Position numbers and translations under genes: made by a program. Below the pieces are notes generated by a model. That model had not been told where the DNA came from. It did not search any database and was given only the letters and a program-made list of their open reading frames with translations. A stretch of 64,000 nt of DNA from Variovorax paradoxus (lineage in GTDB: Bacteria > Pseudomonadota > Gammaproteobacteria > Burkholderiales > Burkholderiaceae_C), in NCBI RefSeq assembly GCF_000834655.1, contig NZ_JXQQ01000041.1, positions 54,633 to 118,632 on the forward strand. Reading direction: 5' to 3'. Shown in pieces: positions 43,616 through 52,010 of this stretch (its first letter is position 1; every line of letters begins with the position of its first letter).

Positions 43616-44032
43616 TTATTTCTTGTCGATGCTGAATCGGCCGGGACCGAAGGCCGCGAAAGCGAGCAGGCCACCGGCGATCGCGATGTTCTTGTTGAAG
43701 TTGATCTGCTGCATCATCTTCATCGCATCGGGTGCCGACCAGTACTTGTGGAAGAACAGCGCGGCGGCGATGGTGAAGAGCGCCAGCACGATGGCGGTCC
43801 AGCGGGTCTTGAAGCCCAGCAGCAGCGCAATGCCGAAGCCGAGCTCGACGATGATCGCGATCGCGGCGCCCACTTCCGGCAGCGGGAGGCCCACCGAAGA
43901 GATGTAGCCCACGGTGCCGCCAAAGCCCATGAGCTTGCCGATGCCGGCGGGAATGAACAGGTACGCGATCAGGATGCGGCCGATCAGCGCCAGGGTGTCC
44001 TGGGCTGAGTTGGGGGTGGTGGTGGTTGCCAT
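43616..44032 (-). CDS. DoxX family membrane protein
   Basis: DoxX proteins are small four-helix membrane proteins of the quinone/oxidative-stress type. The 138-residue protein has hydrophobic segments near residues 15-35, 50-70, 75-95 and 115-130 and the family block GRILIAYLFIPAGIGKLMGF. It begins the minus-strand set DoxX-WrbA-pirin. Confidence 0.87.
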   Translation of the reverse strand: MATTTTPNSAQDTLALIGRILIAYLFIPAGIGKLMGFGGTVGYISSVGLPLPEVGAAIAIIVELGFGIALLLGFKTRWTAIVLALFTIAAALFFHKYWSAPDAMKMMQQINFNKNIAIAGGLLAFAAFGPGRFSIDKK

Positions 44033-44075
44033 GGTTGAAAAACTCCTCGGTTGTTGAATGAAATACAGGGAACGG

Positions 44076-44102
44076 AAAAAAGCCGGGCGACGAGCGCCCG
44101 GC
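44076..44102 (-). terminator. Intrinsic terminator of the YhaK-like pirin gene
   Basis: On the minus strand the stem GCCGGGCG / CGCCCGGC with a 5-nt loop is followed by TTTTTT. It starts 7 bp after the stop of the pirin at 44109, so that gene is a separate transcript from DoxX-WrbA-pirin. Confidence 0.88.
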
Positions 44103-44108
44103 CGTGGA

Positions 44109-44810
44109 TCAAGCGGTCAGGTCGAACACCAGCACTTCGGCATCCTTGCCGGCGCCCAGCGTCAACTGCGATTCGCCTTCGAGCATCGCGGCGTCGCCGC
44201 CCGAGAGCTTCTGGCCATTGACTTCGAGCTCGCCGCGCACCAGGTGCACATAGCTCTTGCGCGCCGGGTCGAGCGCGAGGCTCGCCTTCTCTTCGCCGTC
44301 CAGGAGGCCCGCGAAGAGGCGTGCATCGGCATTCACCTTCACCGAGCCGTCGCTGCCGTCGGGCGAGGCCACCAGGCGCAGCTTGCCGCGCTTCTCGGCG
44401 TCGCCGAACTGCTTTTGCTCATAGCCCGGCGCGATGCCGCGCACGTTGGGCTCGATCCAGATCTGCAGGAAGTGCGTGGTCTCGTCCTTCTTGTGGTTGA
44501 ACTCGCTGTGCATCACGCCGCGGCCCGCGCTCATGCGCTGGACGTCGCCCGGCGGAATGGACTCGATGTTCCCCATGCTGTCCTTGTGCGCCAGTTCACC
44601 CGAGAGCACGTAGCTGATGATCTCCATGTCCTTGTGGCCATGGGTGCCGAAACCGGCGCCCGCGGCCACGCGGTCTTCGTTGATCACCCGCAGGTTGCCG
44701 AAGCCCATGTGGGCCGGGTCGTAGTAACCGGCGAAGGAAAAGCTGTGGAACGAGCGCAGCCAGCCATGGTCGGCATAACCGCGTTCCTGTGATTTACGGA
44801 CTTGCAACAT
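44109..44810 (-). CDS. Pirin family protein, YhaK/YhhW-like
   Basis: The 233-residue bicupin has the pirin metal site THGHKDMEIISYVLSGEL, then PPGDVQRMSAGRGVMHSEFN. Relatives such as YhhW show quercetin 2,3-dioxygenase activity, and YhaK reacts to oxidative stress; the substrate here is unknown. It is only distantly similar to the pirin at 41851. It is divergent from a LysR regulator gene across 160 bp, a standard LysR-target arrangement, and ends in a strong terminator. Confidence 0.9.
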   Translation of the reverse strand: MLQVRKSQERGYADHGWLRSFHSFSFAGYYDPAHMGFGNLRVINEDRVAAGAGFGTHGHKDMEIISYVLSGELAHKDSMGNIESIPPGDVQRMSAGRGVMHSEFNHKKDETTHFLQIWIEPNVRGIAPGYEQKQFGDAEKRGKLRLVASPDGSDGSVKVNADARLFAGLLDGEEKASLALDPARKSYVHLVRGELEVNGQKLSGGDAAMLEGESQLTLGAGKDAEVLVFDLTA

Positions 44811-44970
44811 CGTCGAACTCCTTTTGGCCGTTCCCGAGGGGATGTTCTGGCCTTCTTCGTATGCCGCGCCGGATGCGCAGCGGATGTGAAGAACTTTAGG
44901 CCCGCACCCCCGAGTGAAAAGCGCCGGGTTTTGATGGCATCATTCAAATTTTTTGATCAATGGAGCCGCC

Positions 44971-45924
44971 ATGCCCAGCGCCAGAGACGTACTGACCCCC
45001 GACGCGCTCGCGATGCTGCAAACGGTGGCCGCCACCGGCAGCTTCGCGGCGGCCGCACGCGAACTCGACCTCGTGCCCAGCGCGCTGAGCTACCGGGTGC
45101 GCCAGATCGAGGACGCGCTGGACGTGCTGCTGTTCGACCGCAGCGCGCGCCAGGCCCGCATCACCGAGGCCGGCGCCGAGTTGCTGCGCGAATCGGCGCG
45201 CCTTCTGAACGAGATCGACGCGGTGGCCAACCGCGTCAAGCGCGTGGCCACGGGCTGGGAACCGATGCTGACCATCGCGGTGGACAGCGTGATCGCGCGC
45301 GATCCGCTGCTCGACCTGGCCACCGCCTTCTTCGCGCTTGATCCGCCCACGCGCCTGAAGCTGCGCGACGAGACGCTGCTGGGCACCATCGAGGCGCTCA
45401 CGAGCGGCGAAGCCGATCTGGCCATCGGAGCGGTGCTCGATGCGGCGAGCCTCGCCTTCACGGCCACCGGCATCCGCAGCCGGCCTATCGGCGAGCTGCG
45501 CTTCGTGTACGCGGTGGCGCCGCACCATCCGCTCGCGCGCCTGCCCGAACCGCTGACCGATGCGGTGCTGCGGCAGTACCGCGCGGTCGCCGCGGCCGAC
45601 TCGGTGCGCAGCGGACCGAGCATGACCGTGAACCTCGTGGGCGGACAGGACGTGCTCACCGTGCCGAGCATGCAGGCCAAGCTCGCGGCGCAACTGCACG
45701 GCCTGGGCGGCGGCTTCTTGCCGGAGCCGATGGCGCGGCCGTACATCGAGGCGGGTCACCTCATCGAACGCAAGACCGAGCGCACGCCGCCGCTGGGCAC
45801 CATGCATTGCGCATGGCGCGTGCGCAGCGCGGGTGGCCCCGGTCGCGCGCTGGAATGGTGGCTCGCGCAGTTCGAGCACGAGGCCACGCGGCGCGCGCTG
45901 CTCGAGCGCCATCGGGGACGCTGA
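44971..45924 (+). CDS. LysR family transcriptional regulator
   Basis: The 317-residue protein has an N-terminal winged helix (TPDALAMLQTVAATGSFAAA and LVPSALSYRVRQIEDAL) and a periplasmic-binding-like effector domain. The ATG at 44971 follows TGGAGC. It probably controls the divergent pirin gene and perhaps the DoxX group; the AT-rich TTTTTTGATCAATGG at 44951-44965 is a possible part of its operator. The effector is unknown. Confidence 0.9.
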   Translation: MPSARDVLTPDALAMLQTVAATGSFAAAARELDLVPSALSYRVRQIEDALDVLLFDRSARQARITEAGAELLRESARLLNEIDAVANRVKRVATGWEPMLTIAVDSVIARDPLLDLATAFFALDPPTRLKLRDETLLGTIEALTSGEADLAIGAVLDAASLAFTATGIRSRPIGELRFVYAVAPHHPLARLPEPLTDAVLRQYRAVAAADSVRSGPSMTVNLVGGQDVLTVPSMQAKLAAQLHGLGGGFLPEPMARPYIEAGHLIERKTERTPPLGTMHCAWRVRSAGGPGRALEWWLAQFEHEATRRALLERHRGR

Positions 45925-46020
45925 GGAAAGCCCTGAGGCGCGGTCTCCCGGACGCCCATGCAGACCGATGTAGAGTGCGGACACATTCATCGTCTCCCTG
46001 TCAAAAGAAAAGAGTCCTTC

Positions 46021-47103
46021 ATGACCACTCGCGCCACTGCAAAGCAGACCGACCGCCACCGAACACCCTCCACCCCTCGCCACTACGCCGTCGTCGGCGC
46101 CGGCATCGCCGGGGTGGCCTGCGCGCGCACGCTGGTGCAGGCCGGCCACAAGGTCACGCTGTTCGAACGCGAGGCCGCACCCGGCGGTCGCATGGCGAGC
46201 ATCGACACGGCGTTCGGCCGCTTCGACAGCGGCGCGCAGTACTTCACCGTGCGCGATCCGCGCTTCGCCTTGGCGCTCGAGGCCACGCCCAGCCTCTGCC
46301 GCCCCTGGAGCGCCAACCTCGTGCGCGTGCTCGATGCACACGGCCGCGTGGCCGAGGCGGCACTGCCGGGCCGCGAATCGCACTGGGTGGCGCAGCCCGG
46401 CATGGACGCGCTGGTCGCGCACTGGGCCGCGCCGCTGGCCGACAACCTCATCACGAACACGCAGGTCACGCAGATCGAGCCCGACGCGCTCGACCGCAAG
46501 CGCTGGCAACTGCGCACCGCGGGCGAAGACGACTCGCAGCATGTCTACTCGGGCTTCGACGCCGTGCTGCTCGCGGTGCCGCCCTCGCGCACCCGCGTGC
46601 TGCTGGGCGACGGCAAGCTCTCGGCCTCCCTCAGCCAGAAGATCGAGCCGGTGCGCATCGCCCCTTGCTGGACGCTGATGATCGCGTTCCCGCAGGCCAA
46701 CCAGGCCAACATGTCGCACCTCGGCCCGCAGTGGAACGCGGCGCGCAGCACACACCACCGCGTGGCGTGGCTCGCGCGCGAATCGTCCAAGCCCGGCCGC
46801 GAACGCATCGAGCGCTGGACGCTGCAGGCCAGCGCCACCTGGTCGCAGGAACACCTGCGCGACGACGCACCGCGCGTCGAGGCCAAGCTCCTGCGCGCCT
46901 TCGCAGAGATCACCGGCATCCACGCCGTCCCGTCGCATGCGCAGACGCGCTGCTGGACCGAAGCCCAGACGCAGGTGCCCGTCGGCAAGACGCACCTCTG
47001 GGACGCCAAGGCGCGCATCGGCGTGGCCGGCGACTGGTGCACGGGGCACCGGGTGGAAGACGCGTTCCTCTCGGGCCTCTCGCTGGCGCTTGCGGTGATC
47101 TGA
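46021..47103 (+). CDS. NAD(P)/FAD-dependent amine-oxidase-like oxidoreductase
   Basis: The 360-residue flavoprotein has the dinucleotide-binding fingerprint YAVVGAGIAGVACARTL with the distal acidic residue in VTLFEREAAPGGR, a central substrate domain (DSGAQYFTVRDPRF) and a C-terminal FAD block RIGVAGDWCTGHRVEDAFLS. This arrangement is renalase-like. Substrate is unknown. The ATG at 46021 (MTTRATAKQT) follows a weak ribosome binding site; an upstream open extension is rejected because the fingerprint would be too far inside. Confidence 0.85.
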   Translation: MTTRATAKQTDRHRTPSTPRHYAVVGAGIAGVACARTLVQAGHKVTLFEREAAPGGRMASIDTAFGRFDSGAQYFTVRDPRFALALEATPSLCRPWSANLVRVLDAHGRVAEAALPGRESHWVAQPGMDALVAHWAAPLADNLITNTQVTQIEPDALDRKRWQLRTAGEDDSQHVYSGFDAVLLAVPPSRTRVLLGDGKLSASLSQKIEPVRIAPCWTLMIAFPQANQANMSHLGPQWNAARSTHHRVAWLARESSKPGRERIERWTLQASATWSQEHLRDDAPRVEAKLLRAFAEITGIHAVPSHAQTRCWTEAQTQVPVGKTHLWDAKARIGVAGDWCTGHRVEDAFLSGLSLALAVI

Positions 47104-47115
47104 TCGATCTTCGGG

Positions 47116-48027
47116 ATGCGTGAGACCGGCCGTTTCGCGCCCTCGCCCACGGGGCCGCTGCACGCCGGCTCGCTGGTGGCCGCCCTCGCGAGCTGGCTCG
47201 ACGTGCGCGCCCGCGGCCCGCAGGCGCGCTGGCTGATCCGCATCGAGGACGCCGACACCGAACGGTGCCTCCCCGGCATGGGCAAACACATGCTGCGGCA
47301 GCTCGCCGACTGCCACCTGCTGCCCGACGAGACGCCCGTGTGGCAAACCCAACGCACGGCGCACTACGAGGCGGCGCTGCAGAAGCTGCAGGCGCGGGGT
47401 CTTGCCTACCCCTGCGGGTGCTCCCGAAAGGACATCGACCTCGCGCTCGCCGGGCTCGGCCACACGCACGAGCGGCATGGCGAGCGCGTGTATCCCGGCA
47501 CCTGCCGCGACGGCCTGCACGGCAAGCCCGCGCGGGCCTGGCGCTTTGCCACCGAGAAGTTCGAATCGAATCAACCCGGCGAACTCCACTGGACCGACCG
47601 CCGCCTCGGCGAGCAGCACCAGGACGTCGGCCGCGAGGTCGGCGACTTCGTGCTGCGCCGCGCCGATGGTCCCTGGGCCTACCAGCTCGCGGTGGTCGTC
47701 GACGACGCCGAACAGGGCGTGACCGACGTGGTGCGCGGCGAGGACCTGGCCGACAACACCGCGCGCCAGATCCTGCTGCAGCGCGCGCTCGGCCTGCCGA
47801 CACCGAGCTACCTGCATACGCCGCTGGTGCGCGGCGCCGATGGCGACAAGCTCTCCAAGCAGAACGGCGCCACGCCCATCGACACCGCGACGCCCGACGC
47901 CGCATTGGCAGCCCTCGATGCGGCCGCGCGCGTGCTTGGCCTGAGTGCTATCACGGCCACATCCTGCACGGCCGCACTGGCCGGCTGGGTGCCCGAATGG
48001 CGCGCTCTCTACAATTCGCGGCCGTAA
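47116..48027 (+). CDS. gluQ: Glutamyl-Q tRNA(Asp) synthetase
   Basis: GluQRS attaches glutamate to queuosine 34 of tRNA-Asp. The 303-residue enzyme is a GluRS catalytic core without the anticodon-binding domain. It has the HIGH-like FAPSPTGPLHAGSLVAAL, zinc ligands in YPCGCSRKDI and YPGTC, and KLSKQNG in place of KLSKS. The stop overlaps trmB as TAATG. Confidence 0.95.
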   Translation: MRETGRFAPSPTGPLHAGSLVAALASWLDVRARGPQARWLIRIEDADTERCLPGMGKHMLRQLADCHLLPDETPVWQTQRTAHYEAALQKLQARGLAYPCGCSRKDIDLALAGLGHTHERHGERVYPGTCRDGLHGKPARAWRFATEKFESNQPGELHWTDRRLGEQHQDVGREVGDFVLRRADGPWAYQLAVVVDDAEQGVTDVVRGEDLADNTARQILLQRALGLPTPSYLHTPLVRGADGDKLSKQNGATPIDTATPDAALAALDAAARVLGLSAITATSCTAALAGWVPEWRALYNSRP

Positions 48028-48785
48028 TGACCTTTCCCGACACCGTGCCCCACGACCTCCCGCCCAGCGACGACAACACAGACGACAGTGCAGGCGACGG
48101 CACCAAGCCGCACCCGCTGCACCGCCGCCTCAAGAGCTTCGTGAAGCGCGCGGGCCGCACCACCGACGGCCAGGCGCGGGCCTTTTCCGAACTGGGCCCG
48201 CTGTTCCTCATTCCCTATACCCCCGAGCCGATCGACCTCACGGCAGCCTTCGGCGGTCGCGCCGCGCCGACGGTGCTGGAAATCGGCTTCGGCATGGGCG
48301 AGGCCACCGCGCGTATCGCGACGGTGCTGCCCGAGACCAACTTCTTCTGCTGCGAGGTGCACGAACCGGGCGTGGGCGCGTTGCTCAAGCGCATCGGCGA
48401 GCAGTCGATCCCGAACATCCGCATCTGCGCGCACGACGCGGTCGACGTGCTCAACCACATGCTGCAGCCCGGCACGCTGGCGGGCGTCCATGTGTTCTTC
48501 CCGGACCCGTGGCACAAGAAGCGCCACAACAAGCGCCGGCTGATCCAGCCCGAATTCGTGACCAAGCTCGCGCAGCACCTGCGCCCCGGCGGCTACATCC
48601 ACTGCGCGACCGACTGGCAGCCCTACGCCGAGCAGATGCTCGAAGTGCTGGCGGCCGAGCCGCTCCTGCGCAACACGGCCGAAGGCTATGCGCCGAAGCC
48701 GGCATACCGGCCGCTCACCAAATTCGAGAACCGCGGCATCAAGCTGGGCCACGGCGTGTGGGACCTGGTGTTCGAGCGCGCCTGA
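48027..48785 (+). CDS. trmB: tRNA (guanine-N7-)-methyltransferase
   Basis: TrmB makes 7-methylguanosine at position 46 of tRNA using S-adenosylmethionine. The 252-residue protein has the SAM motif VLEIGFGMGEATARIA and the family signature VFFPDPWHKKRHNKRR, then HLRPGGYIHCATDW. The N-terminal 50 residues are acidic and variable. Start overlaps the gluQ stop. Confidence 0.96.
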   Translation: MTFPDTVPHDLPPSDDNTDDSAGDGTKPHPLHRRLKSFVKRAGRTTDGQARAFSELGPLFLIPYTPEPIDLTAAFGGRAAPTVLEIGFGMGEATARIATVLPETNFFCCEVHEPGVGALLKRIGEQSIPNIRICAHDAVDVLNHMLQPGTLAGVHVFFPDPWHKKRHNKRRLIQPEFVTKLAQHLRPGGYIHCATDWQPYAEQMLEVLAAEPLLRNTAEGYAPKPAYRPLTKFENRGIKLGHGVWDLVFERA

Positions 48786-48799
48786 AAAAGAAGAGCCCG

Positions 48800-49273
48800 C
48801 TATTCCGCCTTGAAGTGGAACGGCAACCGCATCAGGGTGCGCACCGCCCGTCCGTCCGCCGACCGTGCCGGGTCGAAACGCCACCCCTTGAGCGCATCGG
48901 TCACCGCCTTCGAGAGCAGCGGGTGCGGCGACCGTTCGATGCGGACGCCCTCGGGCGTGCCTGATTCACCCACGTAGAAAACGGCGATCACCTGGCCCTC
49001 CACACCCTCGTCCGCCAGCGCGGTCGGGTAGTCGGGCAGGCGCCGATGGCGGATCGCCGCGGGCTTCACGATGGCGGGAGTCGCCGCAGGCGCCTGGGGA
49101 GGCGCGGCCTCGGCAGGCGGCGCACTGATGACGATGGGCGGCGGCTCGGACACGACGCCCGGCGCCGGCATCTGCGCAGGCTGTGCGATTTCCACCACGT
49201 CGCGCGGCGGCGCGGTGCACCCCGCGAGCGCCATGCACAGCCCGAATCCACCCCAGAGAAAAGCAAATTTCAT
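48800..49273 (-). CDS. TonB C-terminal domain lipoprotein
   Basis: The 157-residue protein starts with a lipoprotein signal ending ALAGC (Cys at about 19), followed by a Pro/Ala-rich linker (about 30-75) and a TonB C-terminal domain (RRLPDYPTALADEGVEGQVI, GTPEGVRIERS, LKGWRFDPARSADGR). TonB normally has a membrane helix that couples to ExbBD; a lipid anchor in its place is odd and argues against a role in energy transfer. It is convergent with trmB. Confidence 0.82.
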   Translation of the reverse strand: MKFAFLWGGFGLCMALAGCTAPPRDVVEIAQPAQMPAPGVVSEPPPIVISAPPAEAAPPQAPAATPAIVKPAAIRHRRLPDYPTALADEGVEGQVIAVFYVGESGTPEGVRIERSPHPLLSKAVTDALKGWRFDPARSADGRAVRTLMRLPFHFKAE

Positions 49274-49356
49274 AGGGCAATTCTGTAGCAGCCGCTGCTA
49301 TCGCCCTGGCCTCAATATTGCTACACTTTTTTACTACTTCTCACAAAGGGTGTGCA

Positions 49357-50529
49357 ATGAACAAGTCACGCAGGGATTGGTTGGAGAAGGCATGCGGCGC
49401 GGTGCTGCTCGGAAGCGGCATCGGCATGGGCATCACCCGGGGCGCATCGGCGCAGACCCGCACGGCAGGCGGGGCGGCGCGCGTCGTGCTGCTCGGGCAA
49501 TCGGTGCCGCTGACCGGCGGCGCCGCTGAAATCGGCAGCGCCTTCGCGGCGGGTAGCCGGCTCGCGGTGAGCGACTTCAACGCCCGCAACGCGGCCACCG
49601 GCCTGCAACTGAAACTGGTGCAGCTCGACGACGGCTACGAAGCCGCCCGTGCCAGCGCCAACGCGCGCACGCTGCTCGGCGCGCAGAAGGCGGACCTCCT
49701 CTTCGGCTTCGTCGGCACCGCCAGCAGCGAGGCCGGCGCGAACGTGGCCACGCAGCAGGGCAGCCTGCTATTCGCGCCCTTCGCGGCGGCCGACAACCTG
49801 CGCGGCGCCGACCGCCCCAACGTGTTCCACGTGCGGCCCGGCATGATCGACGAGGCCCTCAAGATCGTGCGCCAGTGCGCCACCGTGGGGCAGACCCGCG
49901 TCGCCTTCCTGGGCGACGACGACGCCATGGGCCGCGCGGGCCTGGCGGCCGTGCAGCAGGCGATCACCGAACTCAAGCTCACGCCATTGGTCGCGAGCGC
50001 GCTGGTGCCCGCGGGCGGCGACAAGCTCGATGCCGCGCTGAAGGACGTGCAAAAGCAGTCGCCGCAGGCCATCGTGCTGGTGTCGCTCTCGGGCACCACG
50101 GCCAACGCCATCCGGAAGCTGCGCAAGAGCGGCTACACGGGCAACTTCATGGCCTTCTCGATCGTGGGGATCGATCCGCTCTACGCGGAGCTGGGCAAGG
50201 ACATCGGCGGCATCGTGATCTCGCAGGTGGTGCCCTCGCCCCGGCCCTCGGCCATTCCGATCGTCAAGGAGTACCTCGCGGCGGTCGACAACTCCGACCA
50301 GACGGCGTCGTACGAAGGGCTCGAAGGGTTCATCGCCGCCAAGGCCGTGGGCGAGGCGGTGCGCCGCGCGGGCCGCGGCTTCAACACCGCGACGCTGCAG
50401 CGCACGATGACCGCGATGACCGACTACGACGTGGGCGGCTTTCGCATCAACCTGCGCCCGGGCCTGCGCGACAACGTGCGCAGCATCGACCTCATCAGCA
50501 TCTCGGCCGACGGGCGGGTGTTGCGCTGA
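49357..50529 (+). CDS. ABC transporter substrate-binding protein, branched-chain amino acid (type I) fold
   Basis: The 390-residue exported protein has a possible twin-arginine-like start (SRRDWLEKA) and a signal sequence ending GASAQT. It then has the LivJ-type fold (VLLGQSVPLTGGAAEIGSAF, LVQLDDGYEAARA, DADLLFGFVGT-like core, VRPGMIDEALKIV). The ligand is unknown and there are no ABC permease or ATPase genes nearby. It runs convergently into the Crp/Fnr gene with 6 bp between stops. Confidence 0.87.
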   Translation: MNKSRRDWLEKACGAVLLGSGIGMGITRGASAQTRTAGGAARVVLLGQSVPLTGGAAEIGSAFAAGSRLAVSDFNARNAATGLQLKLVQLDDGYEAARASANARTLLGAQKADLLFGFVGTASSEAGANVATQQGSLLFAPFAAADNLRGADRPNVFHVRPGMIDEALKIVRQCATVGQTRVAFLGDDDAMGRAGLAAVQQAITELKLTPLVASALVPAGGDKLDAALKDVQKQSPQAIVLVSLSGTTANAIRKLRKSGYTGNFMAFSIVGIDPLYAELGKDIGGIVISQVVPSPRPSAIPIVKEYLAAVDNSDQTASYEGLEGFIAAKAVGEAVRRAGRGFNTATLQRTMTAMTDYDVGGFRINLRPGLRDNVRSIDLISISADGRVLR

Positions 50530-50535
50530 ACGGCG

Positions 50536-51258
50536 TCAGCCGGTGCTGACCAGCCGCTGCAACGCATCGAGCGACAGCAGCTCGATGCGCCCGTAGCCCA
50601 GCGCGACCACGCCCTCGCCCGCCAGCGCGTTGAGCTCTTTCGAGAGCGTCTGGCGCGTCACGCCGAGCATCATCGCGAGCGCCTCCTGCGGCAGCATCAG
50701 CCGATGCCGCAGGTGCACCGACTGCGTCGCATCGCCGCGCGCGAGCACCAGCAGCCGGTGCGCCACCCGCGCGCGCAGGCTGCGCAGCGTGGCGTCTTCC
50801 GCAAGGCCATAGAGCATGCGCACGCGCGCCGCCAGCATCGCGGCAATTGCGTTGGAGAACACCACGTCGCGCATCTGCCGCGCGAAGGCTTCGGGCGAGA
50901 CCACCAGGAGGTCGAGCGCTTCGAGCGCGGTGGCATCGTGCGTGCGCGGCGAGCCGTCGATCAGCGTGATCTCGCCGAACCAGTTGCCCGGCTCCAGCAC
51001 CGCGAGGATCGCCTCGCGCCCGTCCTGGCGCAAAGACGAGATCTTGATCGTGCCTGCGACGAGCCCGTAGAAACCGCCGCCGGCCGCATGGATCGGATCG
51101 CCCTGGCGGAACACCATGGTCCCGCGCCGCACGTGGATGAGCTCGGCCGCGCCCACCAGCGCCTCGCGCTGCGTGCGCGGCATGCTGGTGAACCATGGGT
51201 TGCCCTCCAGCGCAGCGCGGTGCGGGGCGGAGAGACGCGGCTTGGAGGAAGGAGGCAT
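50536..51258 (-). CDS. Crp/Fnr family transcriptional regulator
   Basis: The 240-residue protein has a cyclic-nucleotide-binding-like beta-barrel (VFRQGDPIHAAGGGFYGLVAGT, GNWFGEITLIDGSPR) and a winged helix (PQEALAMMLGVTRQTLSKEL). There are no N-terminal Cys clusters, so it is not a typical FNR oxygen sensor. It is divergent from the HD-domain gene and a palindrome TGTCAA-N4-TTGACA sits in the gap. Confidence 0.9.
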   Translation of the reverse strand: MPPSSKPRLSAPHRAALEGNPWFTSMPRTQREALVGAAELIHVRRGTMVFRQGDPIHAAGGGFYGLVAGTIKISSLRQDGREAILAVLEPGNWFGEITLIDGSPRTHDATALEALDLLVVSPEAFARQMRDVVFSNAIAAMLAARVRMLYGLAEDATLRSLRARVAHRLLVLARGDATQSVHLRHRLMLPQEALAMMLGVTRQTLSKELNALAGEGVVALGYGRIELLSLDALQRLVSTG

Positions 51259-51308
51259 CGGAAGGGCTCAGGCACCTGTGAGCACAGGGGTTTACCAGCA
51301 CCCTGCAT

Positions 51309-51324
51309 TGTCAAATTCTTGACA
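51309..51324. promoter_or_regulatory. Palindromic operator candidate for the Crp/Fnr regulator
   Basis: TGTCAA ATTC TTGACA is a perfect 6-4-6 inverted repeat with the 16-bp spacing of Crp/Fnr sites. More half sites (TTGA, GTCAA) follow to 51336. It is 51 bp upstream of the regulator's start and 66 bp upstream of the HD gene, suiting dual control. TTGACA also looks like a -35 box. Confidence 0.6.
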
Positions 51325-51389
51325 GTTGAGCGTCAAGTGCGGGTCTACAGTGACCGCCACCCTCTGAACAGAAAAACGGAGACGACACG

Positions 51390-51980
51390 ATGAGCGAACG
51401 CGCAGGTTTCACGAGCATGCAGGAAAGCACGCGCGAAGACTGGCAACTGATCGGCGGCGAGTTCATGCAGTTCGCGGGCGGCCTGCCCGCACGCGTGATC
51501 AAGCACCTGCAGATCCTGGAAGGCGACTACGGCGGCTTTCCCGTCGATCGCTACACCCACTCGCTGCAGACCGCCACCCGCGCGCTGCGCGACGGCCGCG
51601 ACGAGGAGTACGTGGTGTGCGCGCTGCTGCACGACATCGGCGACACGCTCGGCAGCTTCAACCACCCCGACATCGCCGCGGCGATCCTCAAGCCCTTCGT
51701 GAGCGAGGCCAACCACTGGATGGTGCAGCACCACGGCATCTTCCAGGGCCATTACTTCTTTCATCACATCGGGCTGGACCGCGACATGCGCGAGAACTTC
51801 AAGGACCACCCGCACTACGAGCGCACGGCCGAGTTCTGCGCGCTCTACGACAACCCCGCGTTCGATCCGAAGGGCGAGACCTTGCCGATCGGCGAATTCG
51901 AGCCCATGCTGCGCCGGTTGATGGCGCAGCCCAAGCAGAGCATCTACAAGACCGTGCTGAAAGAGCCGGCCGCCGCCTGA
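51390..51980 (+). CDS. HD-domain protein, possible diiron phosphohydrolase/oxygenase (PhnZ-like)
   Basis: The 196-residue protein has an HD metal site: YTHSLQ, ALLHDIGDTLGSFNHPD and MVQHHGIFQGHYFFHHIGLD. The His-rich set resembles HD proteins that act as diiron oxygenases (PhnZ, myo-inositol oxygenase) rather than nucleotidases. The substrate is unknown, but neighbours suggest a metabolic role. It starts the plus-strand run toward tcuA. Confidence 0.75.
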   Translation: MSERAGFTSMQESTREDWQLIGGEFMQFAGGLPARVIKHLQILEGDYGGFPVDRYTHSLQTATRALRDGRDEEYVVCALLHDIGDTLGSFNHPDIAAAILKPFVSEANHWMVQHHGIFQGHYFFHHIGLDRDMRENFKDHPHYERTAEFCALYDNPAFDPKGETLPIGEFEPMLRRLMAQPKQSIYKTVLKEPAAA

Positions 51981-52010
51981 CCCCAGACAAAGCACACCAA
52001 GGACACCCCC

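Noticed and set aside
44944..47817. A 957-codon minus-strand frame under the LysR, oxidoreductase and gluQ genes
   Set aside because: It is an antisense shadow of three well-supported genes.
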